A stretch of DNA of 64,000 nucleotides from Phocaeicola_A sp036804505 (lineage in GTDB: Bacteria > Bacteroidota > Bacteroidia > Bacteroidales > Bacteroidaceae): contig DAIRSI010000006.1 of assembly GCA_036804505.1 (NCBI GenBank), positions 69,839 through 133,838 of the forward strand, given 5' to 3'. How positions within the stretch are numbered: the stretch's first letter is position 1; the number at the start of each line of letters is the position of its first letter. The notes below the pieces were generated by a model, which ran no database searches, had not been told where the DNA came from, and was given only the letters and a program-made list of their open reading frames with translations. The position numbers and the translations under genes are program-made. This document shows positions 19,978 through 30,047 of the stretch, piece after piece.

Positions 19978-22900
19978 ATGTTCAAAAAACTTGCAACTAT
20001 AGTATGCCTACTTGTACAAATAATTTGTATACCAACAATTTTTGCTGATTCAAGGAACTCATACTCCGGGAGCAACACAGATGTCATCAAAGGGTTACCT
20101 CCAAACACGCAATGCGTGTTCAGTCATTATTCCACAGAAAATGGTCTTTCTCAAAACAAAATCATGTACATGCTACAAGACCACCAAGGATTCATGTGGT
20201 TTGCTACCTGGGATGGATTAAGCCGCTTTGACGGATATGATTTTATTACTTACAAAGCAAGTCCCAACAACAATGTTTGTCTGACGAGTAACCGTATTGA
20301 CTGGATAGGAGAAGACAAACAAGGCTATATTTGGCTTCTGTCATTTGACAAACGCCCATTTCGCTTTAACCCTAAAAGAGGTTCTTTTGAAAATGTAATG
20401 CCAAAAGGAGTTGAAGATGCAAACATAAAACAAATAAAAATATTAAACAACAATATCATTTGGCTCCTTTCAAATAATAGTGCATATAGAATCATTTTAA
20501 GAAACAAAGGTAAATTCGAAGTAATATGGCACGAAAATAAAAAAGTCCAGTCAGTTTGTCTGGATTCAAAACAGAATGAATGGGTCTTGACTGATAATGG
20601 AATAAGTTTATTCCATCCTCATAGCCATTCACCTCAAGATTTCTTCATAAACAAAAAAGATCCTAAAGAAAATCTAGAGTTTTTTTCTATTTGTGAACGA
20701 AACAGCCATGTTTATATCAGCTCAAACAAAGGCCTACTATGGAAATATGATGAAAATAGCAAACGTTTCACTCCGATTAAGCTACCTACTTCAGAAACAA
20801 TTAATGATGTGGGTGCTTTAGGCAAATATCTGATTGTAGCAACAACAGCTAAAAAAGGTTTTTACATTTATGATACTCGCTCAGGCCATATCTTTTCATA
20901 TACCGAAAAACAAATAGGAGAATTAAAAGACCTTGATATAAAATCTGTATATGTGGACAGAAAAGACTTGATCTGGTTTAATGTACAAAATCTCAACACA
21001 GTATGTCGCTTTAATTTCTTAAATGGTCAATTCAACAAAGATATTCTTAAGAATGAGCTGGGTGAATCCGTAAATTCAAATCCTAACTTCCACATTCATG
21101 AAGATATTTATGGAAATCTTTGGATTCAGCCACGTAATGGTAATTTTTCATTGTATGACAGAAAAAACAATTGTCTGGTTCCTTTTTTCAATGACTATGA
21201 TTCACCTTCCTGGCGTTTTTCAGATAAACTTCATGCAGCAATGAGTGACCGTCAGGGAAATTTATGGCTTTGTACACATTCAAAAGGACTTGAAAAAATT
21301 TCATTTATTCATAAACAATTCGAGTTCAAGATAATCAGTAATTTGAAAAAAGGAGCATTGGCAAATTCCGTGAGAACGATGTATCAAGATCAGAAAGGGA
21401 ATTTCTGGTTTGGCTTGAAAAACGGTCAAATTTCCGTCTTTGACATTCATTGGAGTTACCTTGGATATTTGACGGAACAAGGAACCATTTCAAAACAAGG
21501 AGTTCCCATTGACGGAGTTGCTTACAGCATCATGCAAGACCACCGCGGTATTATGTGGATTGGCACTCGTGGTAAAGGGCTCTTGCAAATGAACGAAAAA
21601 AGCCCTTTTCATTATGAAATAAAACGCTACATTCATAAAGAAAATGATATCTACAGCATCAGCGACAACAGTATATACAGTCTTTATGAAGACCGTTTCG
21701 GACATGTTTGGGTAGGGACCTTCGGTGGAGGCCTCAACTATATAGACCAAGAGACCGAAGCAAGAGACACAAACGACCGACTGCGTTTTATCCACTATCA
21801 TAATAATTTAAAAAACTTCCCTTCTTCTTGCATAGAAATACGGCAGATATGTCCTGATAAAGCCGGTAATATATGGTTGGGAACAACACAAGGAGCAGTT
21901 TGTTTCAAGTCGCAGTTTAAGATTCCGGAGAACATCTATTTTCAACGATACAAAAGGCGTCCCGGAAATAACAATACTTTAGCAAACAATGATATATTTG
22001 ATGTGGTTTGTACAAAAAAAGGGGAAATATTCTTTGCAACATTCGGTGGGGGGTTGAGTCGGCTTATACATTATCCAAACGGGAAAGTGTCATTCAAGTC
22101 ATATACAAGACGAAATGATATTCCCAGTGATGTATTAATCTCTGCAGTGGAGGATAACGAAGGCTTTTTATGGATTGCAAGTGATAACGGGCTTTGCCGG
22201 TTTGATCCAATCAACAACCATTGCGAAAACTTCAGCGGTTTCACTCTCGGACAGACGGATATACAATATGACGAATCATCAGCAATGAAAGATCGCTCCG
22301 GACGTCTCTATTTTGGAACAGGACGCGGCTACATTTCATTTTCCCCGAAGCAAATCAAAAAAAGTTCCTTTATTCCTCCTATCGTTTTTTCACATCTGTA
22401 CGTGCAACAATCAGAAGCGGAACCCGACAAGGATGATTCACCACTATCAGAAAACATAAATTATTCAGACAAAGTCACACTGAAACCGTCAGATAAGATT
22501 TTTTCCATTGTATTTTCCGCCTTGGATTTATCCGATAATACAAACATAAAATATATGTATATGCTGGATGGGTTCGACAAGAACTGGCAATTGGCCGCAA
22601 ACGGACAACACCAGGCAACATACACTAATTTGCCAAAAGGAACATATACGTTCCGAGTTCGTTCTACTAATGCAGACGGAATCTGGATTCCCAATGAAAG
22701 AGCACTTTCCATCACAATGAAACCTACCTTTTGGGAAACTTATTGGGCTTATGGTCTTTATTTTCTTATTTTGACAGCCATTACATGCATAATCGCTTAC
22801 ATACTATTTATTATTTATCGATTGAAACATGAAGTGAGCATTGAAAAACAGATTGCTGAAATCAAATTACGTTTTTTCACAAACATATCCCATGAACTGC

Positions 22901-24426
22901 GCACACCTCTCACCCTGATTTCCGCCCCTCTCGAATGTGCCATAGACGATAAGCAACTCACTCCTCTGACAAAGCAACACCTTATGACGGTGAAACAAAA
23001 TACATCACGCATGCTTAATTTAGTAGATCAGATTCTTGACTTCAGAAAAATACAAAATCATAAAATGAAGCTATGCGTACAAAGAACTGACATTGTTACC
23101 TATGTCCGTAACATTACTGAAAACTTTCAAGCGCTTGCCGATGAACATCATATTGACCTGATTTTCGAAAGTGAAAAAGACAGTATTTTCATCTGGGTTG
23201 ATACTGACAAACTGGAAAAAATCATTTTCAATCTTATTTCAAATGCTTTTAAATATACACTTGATGGAAAGACAATACAAATATTTATCTATGAAAATGA
23301 ACAAAATGTATCTATAGAAGTGAAAGATAACGGAATCGGGATTCCGGAAAATAAGAAGAATTTCTTATTCAAGAGATTTGAAAATCATCTAAACGGCGAT
23401 TACTTTACCACACAAAGTACAGGTATTGGACTATCTCTCGTGAAAGAGTTGGCAGATTTGCACAAAGCATCTATCAGTTTCGAAAGCAGACAAGGACAAG
23501 GATCTACATTTACAGTTAGTTTTAAAAAAGGAAAAGATTATTTTGATGATACTGTGGAATATATACTAAATGACGGAATCGGAGATAAAGAAGAAAAAGA
23601 ATCTGCCATAAAAACAGAAAATACAGACGACGAAACCAAAAACAGGTTTTTACTGATTGTCGAAGATGACAGCGAATTACGCAAATTCTTGAAAAGTCTC
23701 TTTTCCTCATCCTTCAAAGTTTATGAGGCTTCCAATGGAGAGGAGGGATTGGAACAGGCCCAACAAATAATCCCTGATATCATAATCAGCGATGTCATGA
23801 TGACTAAAATGGACGGACTGGAGATGACAAAGCGACTTAGAACAGACATCAGCACCAGCCATATTCCTGTTATTCTGCTGACAGCCAAAGCTATGATTGA
23901 AAACAAACTGGAAGGACTTGAAACCGGGGCTGACGATTATATCACAAAACCATTCAGTGCATCCTATCTTAAAGCAAGAGTAGAAAATCTTTTATTGCAA
24001 CGTATCAAATTACGGAACTTGTTTACAGCAAACTTGCTGAATCTGAACAAAAATGAAAAGCCAGTAATGACTACCGGCATTACGCAAAATGACCAAGACT
24101 TTATAGCTAAAGTAACGGATGCTATCGAGAAAAACATAGATAACAGCGGATTCACAGTTGAAGATTTAGTTAAAGGATTCGCCATGAGTCGTACCGTCTT
24201 TTTTAAAAAGCTCAAAGTCTTAACAGGATTATCTCCTATCGAATTTATCCGTACCATGCGAATCAGGCGGGCAGCCCAGCTTATTGAAACATCAGATTTC
24301 AATATGTCACAAATATCTTACATGGTTGGTATAAACGGCAGCAGGTATTTCAGCCGATGCTTTAAACAAATGTACGGGCTTTCACCAACTGAATATAAAG
24401 ATAAATTAAAAAGGGAAACCGAATAA
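19978..24426 (+). CDS. Hybrid two-component system regulator (HTCS) of the pectic PUL
   Basis: A 1482-residue one-protein signalling system. It has a signal peptide; a periplasmic sensor of repeated propeller motifs (about 45-780, such as DHQGFMWFATWDGLSRFDG and DRFGHVWVGTFGGGL); and a Y_Y_Y domain (about 820-905). A transmembrane helix (about 922-945) leads to a HisKA domain with FTNISHELRTPL (phospho-acceptor H972). Next come a HATPase domain (N box NLISNAFKYT, G box DNGIGIP), a receiver (phospho-acceptor D1272 in ISDVMMTKMDG) and a C-terminal AraC-type HTH (about 1380-1480). HTCS proteins bind oligosaccharides in the periplasm and activate their own PUL. It ends the plus-strand operon and faces the GH28 gene with 22 bp between stops; no terminator is visible there. 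Confidence 0.96.
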   Translation: MFKKLATIVCLLVQIICIPTIFADSRNSYSGSNTDVIKGLPPNTQCVFSHYSTENGLSQNKIMYMLQDHQGFMWFATWDGLSRFDGYDFITYKASPNNNVCLTSNRIDWIGEDKQGYIWLLSFDKRPFRFNPKRGSFENVMPKGVEDANIKQIKILNNNIIWLLSNNSAYRIILRNKGKFEVIWHENKKVQSVCLDSKQNEWVLTDNGISLFHPHSHSPQDFFINKKDPKENLEFFSICERNSHVYISSNKGLLWKYDENSKRFTPIKLPTSETINDVGALGKYLIVATTAKKGFYIYDTRSGHIFSYTEKQIGELKDLDIKSVYVDRKDLIWFNVQNLNTVCRFNFLNGQFNKDILKNELGESVNSNPNFHIHEDIYGNLWIQPRNGNFSLYDRKNNCLVPFFNDYDSPSWRFSDKLHAAMSDRQGNLWLCTHSKGLEKISFIHKQFEFKIISNLKKGALANSVRTMYQDQKGNFWFGLKNGQISVFDIHWSYLGYLTEQGTISKQGVPIDGVAYSIMQDHRGIMWIGTRGKGLLQMNEKSPFHYEIKRYIHKENDIYSISDNSIYSLYEDRFGHVWVGTFGGGLNYIDQETEARDTNDRLRFIHYHNNLKNFPSSCIEIRQICPDKAGNIWLGTTQGAVCFKSQFKIPENIYFQRYKRRPGNNNTLANNDIFDVVCTKKGEIFFATFGGGLSRLIHYPNGKVSFKSYTRRNDIPSDVLISAVEDNEGFLWIASDNGLCRFDPINNHCENFSGFTLGQTDIQYDESSAMKDRSGRLYFGTGRGYISFSPKQIKKSSFIPPIVFSHLYVQQSEAEPDKDDSPLSENINYSDKVTLKPSDKIFSIVFSALDLSDNTNIKYMYMLDGFDKNWQLAANGQHQATYTNLPKGTYTFRVRSTNADGIWIPNERALSITMKPTFWETYWAYGLYFLILTAITCIIAYILFIIYRLKHEVSIEKQIAEIKLRFFTNISHELRTPLTLISAPLECAIDDKQLTPLTKQHLMTVKQNTSRMLNLVDQILDFRKIQNHKMKLCVQRTDIVTYVRNITENFQALADEHHIDLIFESEKDSIFIWVDTDKLEKIIFNLISNAFKYTLDGKTIQIFIYENEQNVSIEVKDNGIGIPENKKNFLFKRFENHLNGDYFTTQSTGIGLSLVKELADLHKASISFESRQGQGSTFTVSFKKGKDYFDDTVEYILNDGIGDKEEKESAIKTENTDDETKNRFLLIVEDDSELRKFLKSLFSSSFKVYEASNGEEGLEQAQQIIPDIIISDVMMTKMDGLEMTKRLRTDISTSHIPVILLTAKAMIENKLEGLETGADDYITKPFSASYLKARVENLLLQRIKLRNLFTANLLNLNKNEKPVMTTGITQNDQDFIAKVTDAIEKNIDNSGFTVEDLVKGFAMSRTVFFKKLKVLTGLSPIEFIRTMRIRRAAQLIETSDFNMSQISYMVGINGSRYFSRCFKQMYGLSPTEYKDKLKRETE

Positions 24427-24448
24427 ATATGGATTTCCCCACTCTATA

Positions 24449-25789
24449 TCAGAATGTTTGCGATATCTCGTTTACCTTTACATTTTCCATCTTTGAATTC
24501 AAGAAAGCATCCTTATCCCAAGACGGGTTTTCTGTCTTTACAACAATGTCTTTGAATTGGAAACCCGATAGATCATACTCCTTATCATTTCTTGAGGCAT
24601 CAATAAATCTATCGCATTCAAGATGCAAATCACGTAAGGTTATACCGGTCCCATATGATTTCGGGATTTCGGTTTTTCCTTTCAAGTCGAAAAACTGTTT
24701 CCATGAAGTAACACTGAACATAGCTCTACAAAAGCCTTTGACCCTCTCTACCGTAATATTCTCATAATGCTGGGGAGTATCAGGTCTCATCTTCAACAGC
24801 AATAAAGAACTTCCCCCGTTTACCTGGCAATCGCGCATCAGCACATTGGAAACTCTTACCGATTCACTGCCACAAGTCATACATGAACCCGAGGTATGAT
24901 CGAAAATACAATTTTCTACCAATATATTCGTATTAGGCCCATTATTAGGATCCTTATCGGCTTCAGGTCCCTTCCCTCCTTTGAAACAGATAGCATCATC
25001 ATTGACTGTAATCCTGCAACCTTTAATCAAAAAGTTAGAACATACATCCATATCTATGCCATCGGCACTTGCTGACGCAATGGGTCTGACTGGAGAATAT
25101 ATTCTGAGATTTATCAATTTCACATGATCACAACGGTAGTAATGACTTGTCCAAAAGGGAGAGTTCTGCAAAGTCACATCTGCTATCTGCACATTCTTGC
25201 AATTGGACACATATAGAAGACGCGGACGCATTTCGTCCTTATTCGTACATTGCGGATTCCATTGGCGGCGAAGACGGAACGCTTTCCAATAAGGAGTTCC
25301 GTTACCATCAATCGTCCCACTCCCACTGATAGTAAAGCCATTCAGTTTCTCGGCATTAATCAGTGCACCAAAATACTTGCAGTACTGTCCTTCTATCCGC
25401 GTCATAATTAGAGGAAAATCCAAGATACTTTCACTACCGAGAAGAACAGCCCCTCGAGTCAGATACAAATGTGTGCCTTGCTTAAAGAATAATGATCCAC
25501 TTTTGTAAATACCTTCCGGAATGAAAATTACTCCGCCTCCCGAAGCAGCAGCCTTATCAATAACAGACTGTATCAATGCTGTCTGAACGATGTTCGGATC
25601 ACTTATCGCTCCGAAATCAGCAATATTATAAACTTTACCCAACGAATCCAACGGAATGGCTTTATCTTGAATAAACCATTCTGCAACAGGTTCACCATTA
25701 GGAAAAACATCTTGTCTGATTTTCTTATTCTTTGCCTCCGATGGTAATAAAATACTTAATCCAAGCAATAAAAGCAATAAATTTTTCAT
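24449..25789 (-). CDS. GH28 family polygalacturonase-like glycosidase with altered active-site motifs
   Basis: A 446-residue secreted right-handed parallel beta-helix protein. The start at 25789 gives the signal peptide MKNLLLLLLGLSILLPSEA and lies 25 bp after the upstream gene. The GH28 core is clear: YNIADFGAISD near the N-terminus, then ASADGIDMDV (D243) and ITVNDDAICFKGG (catalytic Asp pair near 264-265). The usual GHG block reads GSCMTCGSES (about residue 300) and the usual RIK reads LLLKMRP, so the catalytic-cleft His and Arg are replaced while the Lys is kept. It may be an exo-enzyme or act on a modified galacturonan. It is the last gene of the minus-strand operon that faces the HTCS. 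Confidence 0.85.
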   Translation of the reverse strand: MKNLLLLLLGLSILLPSEAKNKKIRQDVFPNGEPVAEWFIQDKAIPLDSLGKVYNIADFGAISDPNIVQTALIQSVIDKAAASGGGVIFIPEGIYKSGSLFFKQGTHLYLTRGAVLLGSESILDFPLIMTRIEGQYCKYFGALINAEKLNGFTISGSGTIDGNGTPYWKAFRLRRQWNPQCTNKDEMRPRLLYVSNCKNVQIADVTLQNSPFWTSHYYRCDHVKLINLRIYSPVRPIASASADGIDMDVCSNFLIKGCRITVNDDAICFKGGKGPEADKDPNNGPNTNILVENCIFDHTSGSCMTCGSESVRVSNVLMRDCQVNGGSSLLLLKMRPDTPQHYENITVERVKGFCRAMFSVTSWKQFFDLKGKTEIPKSYGTGITLRDLHLECDRFIDASRNDKEYDLSGFQFKDIVVKTENPSWDKDAFLNSKMENVKVNEISQTF

Positions 25790-25814
25790 GATTTGATTTG
25801 TTATGTAGTATTCT

Positions 25815-26369
25815 TTATTTCTCCAGCATTTCATTGATTTTTTTTACCAGAGAAGAAAATTCTTCTTCATTGTAAAGACGGGTAAGCTTCACTATTTTTC
25901 CTTCTTTATCAATCAGTACATTACGTGTAACTCCCGCGCCACGGTCAGCAAATTTTGCAAAAATATTTGAATCCGGATCTAGTCCCATCGGATAAGTTAT
26001 TTGCGTCTGCTTAATAAAAAGTTTAACTTGTTCCAGCGGCTCATTCCGATCTATCCCTATCAACACAAAATCTGCATTATCCTTATGAGCCTGCCAGATA
26101 TCCCGTTCGATAAAGGGCATCTCTTTTCGGCAGACGCTACACCAACTGGCAGTAAACTGAAGCATGACAATCTTTCCTTTTAACTCTGATAAAGTTATAA
26201 CTCTCCCATCCGTTAATTTGACAGTAAAATCAGGAGCTTTATCACCGACTTTTACTAAATACCCCCTGTCTTCCACAGGCGATGATAATACTGTATCAGG
26301 TTCATTACCATAGACTTTGATGAATGCAAAAACCGATAATAGTATATACAACAAGATAAACTTTTTCAT
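25815..26369 (-). CDS. TlpA/ResA-like periplasmic thioredoxin-family protein
   Basis: A 184-residue protein with an N-terminal signal or anchor sequence (MKKFILLYILLSVFAFIKVYG) and a thioredoxin-like AhpC/TSA-Redoxin fold (about 39-180). The redox motif is ASWCSVCRKE (C77, C80). VGDKAPDFTVKLTDGR and NVLIDKEGKIV are typical TlpA-family blocks. It would act on disulphides or serve as a reductase in the periplasm. It lies between a sensor kinase gene (10 bp upstream) and GH28 (25 bp downstream), so it is probably co-transcribed. A direct role in glycan use is not evident; it may support folding of exported enzymes. Confidence 0.85.
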   Translation of the reverse strand: MKKFILLYILLSVFAFIKVYGNEPDTVLSSPVEDRGYLVKVGDKAPDFTVKLTDGRVITLSELKGKIVMLQFTASWCSVCRKEMPFIERDIWQAHKDNADFVLIGIDRNEPLEQVKLFIKQTQITYPMGLDPDSNIFAKFADRGAGVTRNVLIDKEGKIVKLTRLYNEEEFSSLVKKINEMLEK

Positions 26370-26379
26370 ATTCTTTATT

Positions 26380-28749
26380 TTATTTATTTAAAGGTAACCA
26401 GACCCAAAAAGTAGATCCTACGCCAATTTCGGACACCACACCTATTTTACCGCCACATCTTTCTACTATAGCCTTACATATAGGCAACCCCAATCCTACT
26501 CCTTGCTTGAATGAGTTTAATTTTTCAAAGCGTTCAAACACCTTGCTTTGATAAGCTTCAGGAATGCCGGCCCCTGTGTCTTCCACCGACAACTTTATTC
26601 CATCACAAACACAACGATAACTCATTTTTACGTATCCTTTATCAGTATACTTGAAAGCATTCGTTACAAAATTAGTCAAAATCTGCATAATTCGATTATA
26701 ATCCGTTTGAACTATACAAGGATTGGCAGGCACATCGCAAATAAACTCCACGTTGGAATTCCGGGACAACTTCATAAGAGAAGAGTGAGACACCTTGAAT
26801 AAGTCCGTCAGATTCACCTCCGTAACATGAAAATCCATCGAACCCGATTCCATCTTTGAAAAATCAAGAATATCACTAATCAGGTTCAAAAGCACATCGC
26901 TGTTTCTGTCAATCAAATCCTTGCATTCTTCCCTTTCGGATTTATCCTCGATTTCATCAATTAAGCGGGAGAAACCAACAATGGCATTCAAAGGTGTCCG
27001 TATCTCATGACTCATATTCGCTAGGAATTCCGATTTTAATCGATCAGACTCCTGTGCCTTTATTTTTTCCTGTTCCAGTCTATGCTGAATTCTTATTAAA
27101 TCCGTATTATCTTTTCTCATCCCGACATACTTGATTACAAGGCCTGTCTTTTTATCAATTTCGAAAGGAGTACATGTTGTATTGAAATAATGCCAATCTT
27201 CATCACTAGGAAGCTTGGCTCTGAAATTTACTGCAAAAGATTTGTTCTCTCCTTTGAGAATATACCTTGCTTGATCGATGAATTGTTGAATATCATCCGG
27301 ATGGATAAAACTCTTTAGTTTGAATGCATCCATCAGGTTTGATGTATTATAATTATTAAACCGGTCATTATATGATTTAAAAAGTTGGGTTTTAACATCA
27401 AATTCCCAAAAAGACAAATCAGCTGATTTCATGGCATATTCAGCTTTTTCAACAGCTTCTTGCTCTCTTCTCTGACTGATTATCAAATCCGTTACATCAC
27501 GATGTGTACCAATAATACTAATTACATCTCCATTTCCATTACGAGCCACCGTTATTATTTTTTCGATGTATCTCCAATTATCTGTTTTTGTATAATCAAT
27601 ACGGAAACATACCGGTCTTTCAGGCAAAATTCCGACAGAAGCCTTGAGAATAAGTTCACGATAAGCTTGTTGGTCATCAGGATGAAACATGGCCACTTCA
27701 TCTTCAAAAGCACGCCCTTCCGGAGGAAACATATCACAATCTATATTATAATATTTTTTATGTATGACATCAAATCCCCACACGATAATTCCACCGGCAC
27801 TTAATACCAATTTCAACCGGTTGTTTTGATTCAACAACTGTTTTTTTGCATTATAAATTTTCTTTCTGAGCAAATAGGCCACCACATACAAAATAAGTAC
27901 TACTACAAGTAGTAAGAACACTATAAAATAGATGATATATGATAATTGGGTCGGCCCGTATTCATTGAACCATTTGTTATAAATTCTATCATAACTCCCG
28001 TCTTTGCGTATCATATAAAACACTTTGGCGATACAGTCAAGCATCTGTTCGTCATTTCCGGCAAAGCAGAGTTCAATAGGAGTGATACCGATATCTTTTA
28101 CCATCAGGTTAAGAAGTCCATATTTATTAATGTAGTATTTGGCAGCATCACCTTCACAAAGCATGACATCAAAATGTCCCTTGGATAACAGAATCAACCC
28201 TTCGCTCAAATTCTGCACATAACTTATGCCGGAATATATACCTTCTCTTAAAACCAGTTCATTGGAATAAGTCCCTTTTTCAAGAACAAGTTTTCTCCCC
28301 TTAATATCTTGAATTGTATTAATTGCACTGCGATTCTTTATGTATACCGCGCACAAGGTAGTATACTTTATGGTAGGACCGAACTTATATTTCTTTGCCC
28401 GGACATTACTGTACATCAGACTTACTACATCTGCTTTATGGTTTATTAAATCAGAAAGAGACGATGACCAGTTCTTTAGCTCAATGCTATACTGAACACC
28501 CATCCTTTCAAAAATGTACTTGATAAGATCCACATTAAAACCGTCCGGCTCACCCTTATCATTAATAAATTCATACGGAGGAAAATTCCGATTACCCTTA
28601 TAAATTATTCTACGAATTTGAGCCGATTTCTTGATTGTGCAATTCTGGGATACACTGCCGGCCGATAAGGAATCTTCTTGATAGTGGCCTGCCCTAATGG
28701 GAATGCCCGCAATCAGAAACAATAATATGCACATCCATTTTCTTCTCAT
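26380..28749 (-). CDS. Membrane sensor histidine kinase with periplasmic solute-binding domain
   Basis: A 789-residue protein. After a signal peptide comes a periplasmic family-3 solute-binding domain (about 50-275: NRNFPPYEFINDKGEPDGFN, DVVSLMYSNVRAKKY, DGSYDRIYNKWF). A transmembrane helix follows (about 282-305), then two PAS domains (about 320-440 and 455-560), HisKA with LANMSHEIRTPLNAIVGF (H581) and HATPase (NFVTNAFKYTDKG, DTGAGIPEAYQ, GVGLGLPICKAIV). There is no receiver or DNA-binding domain, so its response regulator must be elsewhere. It heads the operon with the thioredoxin-like protein and GH28. Sensing of a small solute, an amino acid or a sugar-derived acid is plausible from the domain; the ligand is unknown. 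Confidence 0.9.
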   Translation of the reverse strand: MRRKWMCILLFLIAGIPIRAGHYQEDSLSAGSVSQNCTIKKSAQIRRIIYKGNRNFPPYEFINDKGEPDGFNVDLIKYIFERMGVQYSIELKNWSSSLSDLINHKADVVSLMYSNVRAKKYKFGPTIKYTTLCAVYIKNRSAINTIQDIKGRKLVLEKGTYSNELVLREGIYSGISYVQNLSEGLILLSKGHFDVMLCEGDAAKYYINKYGLLNLMVKDIGITPIELCFAGNDEQMLDCIAKVFYMIRKDGSYDRIYNKWFNEYGPTQLSYIIYFIVFLLLVVVLILYVVAYLLRKKIYNAKKQLLNQNNRLKLVLSAGGIIVWGFDVIHKKYYNIDCDMFPPEGRAFEDEVAMFHPDDQQAYRELILKASVGILPERPVCFRIDYTKTDNWRYIEKIITVARNGNGDVISIIGTHRDVTDLIISQRREQEAVEKAEYAMKSADLSFWEFDVKTQLFKSYNDRFNNYNTSNLMDAFKLKSFIHPDDIQQFIDQARYILKGENKSFAVNFRAKLPSDEDWHYFNTTCTPFEIDKKTGLVIKYVGMRKDNTDLIRIQHRLEQEKIKAQESDRLKSEFLANMSHEIRTPLNAIVGFSRLIDEIEDKSEREECKDLIDRNSDVLLNLISDILDFSKMESGSMDFHVTEVNLTDLFKVSHSSLMKLSRNSNVEFICDVPANPCIVQTDYNRIMQILTNFVTNAFKYTDKGYVKMSYRCVCDGIKLSVEDTGAGIPEAYQSKVFERFEKLNSFKQGVGLGLPICKAIVERCGGKIGVVSEIGVGSTFWVWLPLNK

Positions 28750-28797
28750 ATTATCAACAGGTCAAAAGGTTGAAATAAAGTTGCATTCCCACATAAT

Positions 28798-28825
28798 AAA
28801 TTCTTATTATGCCTAATAAGAATTT
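28798..28825. other. Perfect 12-bp inverted repeat with 4-nt loop upstream of the sensor kinase
   Basis: Arms aaattcttatta (28798-28809) and taataagaattt (28814-28825) are perfectly complementary with a 4-nt loop, and short flanks (cataa/ttatg) extend the symmetry. It lies between a TACTTTTG-like -7 box on the minus strand (28856-28863) and the kinase start at 28749, so it would be in the 5' leader. An operator or an mRNA stem are both possible. Confidence 0.55.
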
Positions 28826-28989
28826 CGTTATGATATCCAACTCACCACTCTTTTGCAAAAGTAAAAAAAAATCAATATACTATATCATTATCTCCGAAAA
28901 TTATTAATAAAACTATATAAGGATAAATATACCGGACATTTTGCATACATTTGCCATCAGAAAAAGTCATTCATTAAATATACATCTAT

Positions 28990-30042
28990 ATGAAAACAAT
29001 TAAAACAGGATTGGCGGCTTTCGGAATGTCGGGACAGGTTTTTCATGCCCCCTTCATTGAAGCCAATCCAAACTTTGAATTGTCCGTAATCACAGAACGC
29101 AGCAAGAATCTTTCTCAAGAATTGTATCCTAATGCACATATCGTGCGTAGTTTTGATGAATTACTCGCATCGGATGTGGAACTTGTTATTGTCAACACTC
29201 CTGACATAACCCATTTTGATTTTGCCAAGAAAGCTCTGGAAGCCGGTAAGCATGTCATTGTTGAAAAACCTTTTACTACAACGGAATACCAAGCAAAAGA
29301 GCTGATAGATCTTGCCAAGAAAAAAAGACTGATGCTGAGTGTTTTTCAAAACAGGAGATTAGATTCTGATTTTCTGACTGTAAAGCAGATTATCGATTAC
29401 GATGTCTTGGGCAGATTGGTTGAATTCGAATCTACTTTTTCACGATACCGCAACTACATAAAACCAGATACCTGGAAAGAAACCGGCAAGGTGGGTGAAG
29501 GTCTTATCTATAATTTAGGATCACATATCATTGACCAGGCGCTCCAGCTTTTTGGAATGCCCGAAGCAATTTTTGCCGATATATCGACTTTGCGCACGAA
29601 TGGCAACGTAGATGATTATTTTATCATACATCTCCTGCATCCCATCAATGCCCCAGAGGTCAAAATCACTTTAAAGTCAAGCTATCTGATGTGTGAAGCC
29701 GAACCGCGCTTTGTACTTCACGGCACTGAAGGTTCTTACGTAAAATACGGGACAGACCGACAGGAAGCTAACCTTACAGCAGGAATGAAACCTTATTCTC
29801 CCGATTGGGGAAAAGAAGAGGAAAGCACATGGGGACTTTTGCACACAGAAAAAGACGGATTGACTGTTAAGGGAAAATATCCTTCTTTACCCGGTAATTA
29901 CGGAGATTTTTATGACAATGTTTTTCTGCATTTACGTTGTGACGGAATTCTCCTGAGCGATGCCGAAGGTGTTTTGCCTGTTATCCGACTGATTGAAGCG
30001 GCAGTGAAAAGCAGCCGCGAGCAAATCATCGTCCAACTATAG
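28990..30042 (+). CDS. Gfo/Idh/MocA-family NAD(P)-dependent oxidoreductase
   Basis: A 350-residue cytoplasmic protein with an N-terminal Rossmann domain (GLAAFGMSGQVFHAPF at the dinucleotide-binding loop) and the family signature EKPF at residues 92-95 (VIVEKPFTTTEYQAKEL). A C-terminal alpha/beta domain carries YNLGSHIIDQALQLFG. These enzymes oxidise or reduce sugars, inositols or sugar derivatives. It has no signal peptide, unlike the secreted family members common in Bacteroides. It stands alone on the plus strand and faces the asparaginase gene with only 5 bp between stop codons. A role in metabolism of PUL-released sugars is possible but not shown. Confidence 0.9.
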   Translation: MKTIKTGLAAFGMSGQVFHAPFIEANPNFELSVITERSKNLSQELYPNAHIVRSFDELLASDVELVIVNTPDITHFDFAKKALEAGKHVIVEKPFTTTEYQAKELIDLAKKKRLMLSVFQNRRLDSDFLTVKQIIDYDVLGRLVEFESTFSRYRNYIKPDTWKETGKVGEGLIYNLGSHIIDQALQLFGMPEAIFADISTLRTNGNVDDYFIIHLLHPINAPEVKITLKSSYLMCEAEPRFVLHGTEGSYVKYGTDRQEANLTAGMKPYSPDWGKEEESTWGLLHTEKDGLTVKGKYPSLPGNYGDFYDNVFLHLRCDGILLSDAEGVLPVIRLIEAAVKSSREQIIVQL

Positions 30043-30047
30043 GCTGA

